6,401 nt of DNA. It comes from Nitrososphaeraceae archaeon (GTDB lineage Archaea > Thermoproteota > Nitrososphaeria > Nitrososphaerales > Nitrososphaeraceae). The DNA is taken from assembly GCA_030038695.1 (NCBI GenBank), contig JASHSN010000316.1, forward strand, positions 1 through 6,401, read 5' to 3'. The notes below the pieces were generated by a model. It was not told where the DNA came from. It saw only the letters and a list, made by a program, of their open reading frames with translations, and ran no database searches. A program made the translations under genes and the position numbers. Shown here one piece after another: positions 5,282 to 6,401 of the stretch (position 1 is the first letter of the stretch; each line of letters starts with the position of its first letter).

Positions 5282-6010
5282 TTTTTTTTTGCACAGACGT
5301 GATTGTGCTTCTGCTATTTCTTTAAAACGGTTCATATCTGCTTCATTTTCTTGCATTGCTTCGTCGTATAGTTTTAAATTTACGACCCTAGCGAGTATAG
5401 TTAGGGAAGTTGAAATTTCAAATTGGTTTCTGAGCTCTGATAGTATATTAACACGAGCGTCATGAACTCCAAATGGGGAAAGCCAATATTTGGCACCTAT
5501 TTTAGGATAATATTTTTCCACTTGCATAAGGACCGCATTTATAGCAGCTTCGTAATTCAAGAAACTAGTAGGTTGGGGTACTTTTTCGTCCAATATGACA
5601 TCTCCATTTTTATTTAACGCCTTCTTTTTTCCAGTCTGGTCAAGTAATTCAATATCAATGTGTGGATCCATTGTACCATGTCCATAATCAGATCTTATGT
5701 TAAGCTTACCTAAAACTCCATTGTAATTTACCAGGTCTCTATACTGCACGGTAAATTCTATTATTTTGTCATCTTTTCCTGTAAAAAGCCTCATGTCTAT
5801 GAACGCATTCTTATCTATAGGAATTGTGGCATTTGCTAGAATATTATAGCTTCCCATTTTTTCTATCTGAATTCCTTTCAGCTTGCCTTTGTCATAAGTT
5901 ACGCATGCATAGTCATAGATATCTTTAGTTCCTAGAACATAAAAAGTTGCTTCCGCATGATATTGATTCACATTGGATAGACAAGTCCTAGCTGGTATTG
6001 GCTTGTCCAA
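5141..6010 (-). CDS. Hypothetical protein, probably frameshifted after residue 243
   Basis: A 289-codon frame. Residues 1-243 look like one soluble, beta-rich then helical protein, including LGTKDIYDYACVTYDKG (26-42), DMRLFTGKDDKIIEF (72-86), DYGHGTMDPHIDIELLDQTG (108-127) and a helical part with LYDEAMQENEADMNRFKEIAEAQ (214-236). From the triple Lys (241-243, encoded by A9) onward the sequence loses its character, and the likely true continuation lies in other frames down to 5040. The start is TTG at 6008-6010; an in-frame TGA is six codons upstream and no ATG exists before residue 52. A TATA-like box (6028-6036, minus) is about 22 nt ahead, so a leaderless TTG start is possible. No signal peptide is visible, although a membrane anchor seems present in the displaced 3' part, so the 5' end may be truncated too. 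I do not recognise the family. As sequenced, it is probably not functional in full. Confidence 0.65.
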   Translation of the reverse strand: MDKPIPARTCLSNVNQYHAEATFYVLGTKDIYDYACVTYDKGKLKGIQIEKMGSYNILANATIPIDKNAFIDMRLFTGKDDKIIEFTVQYRDLVNYNGVLGKLNIRSDYGHGTMDPHIDIELLDQTGKKKALNKNGDVILDEKVPQPTSFLNYEAAINAVLMQVEKYYPKIGAKYWLSPFGVHDARVNILSELRNQFEISTSLTILARVVNLKLYDEAMQENEADMNRFKEIAEAQSRLCKKKGTTIWWSIRRFGNKVFYRNVCIAICNFCVITNLNDIPTTLRSGRNL

Positions 6011-6041
6011 TTTATAATATGCGTTTCAAATTTATACAAAA

Positions 6042-6173
6042 TCAGTCTGAATCTGGCGGATACAAAACCAGTGGATAGCGACAGGTTTCTACCATAGCAT
6101 AGCCTATGTTGTAACATTCACCATACCGGTAACAATATTGAGGGTTTGCAAATGCTTGTGGTGTAATTATCAA
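6042..6173 (-). pseudogene. Remnant of a small secreted Cys/Tyr-rich protein
   Basis: A 43-residue frame from TTG 6171-6173 begins MIITPQAFANPQYCYRYGEC. PQAFA followed by NPQYC looks like the end of a signal peptide with an AxA-type cleavage site. The rest, with Cys and Tyr spaced as YCYRYGECYNIGYAM, resembles the short exported Cys/Gly/Tyr-rich proteins I associate with soil ammonia-oxidising archaea; that resemblance is from memory. The hydrophobic core of the signal is missing. An ATG-AAA-TAT in a neighbouring frame just upstream could be the original start, cut off by a small deletion. It follows the 6192-6401 gene by 18 nt on the same strand. Confidence 0.4.
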
Positions 6174-6191
6174 TATTTCATTTCTTCCTCT

Positions 6192-6401
6192 CTAACCGTT
6201 CTTGAACCCCATCAGTAGTCCCGGTACAAATCCAAACGTAGCTGCTATTGGTAGCCCTGATGCCGCAACAGTAGATGGATGCGATGCACATTGTGTTGCT
6301 GTAGTGTTAAGTGCGTGGACAACCTGTTCTGATGCATTTGTTAACGTACTTCTTGAAGCATCCTCCATTGCAGCCCATTTTACATCTACCCATCCTTTGT
6401 A
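6192..6401 (-). CDS. Hypothetical protein, C-terminal 69 residues (runs off right edge)
   Basis: An open minus-strand frame enters from the right edge and ends at TAG 6192-6194. Visible residues begin YKGWVDVKWAAMEDASRS, continue through a Thr/Ser/Ala-rich stretch with a single Cys (TTATQCASHPS), and end in a hydrophobic Gly/Pro-containing segment (LPIAATFGFVPGLLMGF) followed by KNG. The pattern suggests an exported or membrane-associated protein with a C-terminal membrane-contacting segment. I do not recognise the family. Start, length and N-terminal signal lie outside the window. Confidence 0.6.
   Translation of the reverse strand, partial: YKGWVDVKWAAMEDASRSTLTNASEQVVHALNTTATQCASHPSTVAASGLPIAATFGFVPGLLMGFKNG

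Noticed and set aside
1..6401. Insertion sequence or integrated element as the cause of gene decay
   Set aside because: No transposase, integrase, terminal inverted repeats or target-site duplication could be seen.

Overview
The window looks like a piece of an archaeal chromosome, most likely a soil-type ammonia-oxidising archaeon (Nitrososphaeria/Thaumarchaeota). The evidence is AT-rich DNA, TATA-like boxes about 26-33 nt ahead of several start codons with few Shine-Dalgarno sites, an archaeal-style RtcB fragment, several CBS-domain proteins, a UspA protein and an Hsp20. The lineage is inferred from gene content; no marker gene in the window fixes it.

Layout. 1-258 (minus): N-terminal part of an unrecognised protein that runs off the left edge. 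365-877 (plus): small heat-shock protein Hsp20. 1034-1518 (plus): decayed CBS-domain gene related to the intact CBS gene at 2600-3484. 1583-1880 (minus): the 3' end of an rtcB RNA-ligase gene, missing most of its 5' part and broken again near its C-terminus. 1960-2433 (minus): universal stress protein. 2600-3484 (plus): protein with four CBS domains. 3758-4261 (plus): protein with two CBS domains. 4249-4488 (minus): small unrecognised ORF with a well-placed TATA box. 4489-4706: no gene seen, one AT-rich hairpin. 4707-4964 (minus): 85-codon open frame with no usable start, probably a remnant. 5040-6010 (minus): unrecognised protein whose 3' end is split over three frames, with the first break at a run of nine A. 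6042-6173 (minus): remnant of a small secreted Cys/Tyr-rich protein. 6192-6401 (minus): C-terminal part of a protein ending in a hydrophobic segment, running off the right edge.

How it fits together. The left two thirds is a stress and energy-sensing cluster: a holdase chaperone (Hsp20), a nucleotide-binding stress protein (UspA), two CBS proteins of the kind that bind adenine nucleotides, and remnants of a third CBS gene and of RNA-repair ligase RtcB. The right third holds secreted or membrane-type proteins without recognisable families. Decay is the most notable property of the window: at least three genes (CBS paralogue, rtcB, the 5040-6010 gene) are broken, and their broken parts can still be read in neighbouring frames. 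Three of the breaks sit at or next to short homopolymer runs, so sequencing error should be excluded before calling all of them pseudogenes. I found no CRISPR array, rRNA, tRNA, insertion sequence or convincing new multi-gene system.
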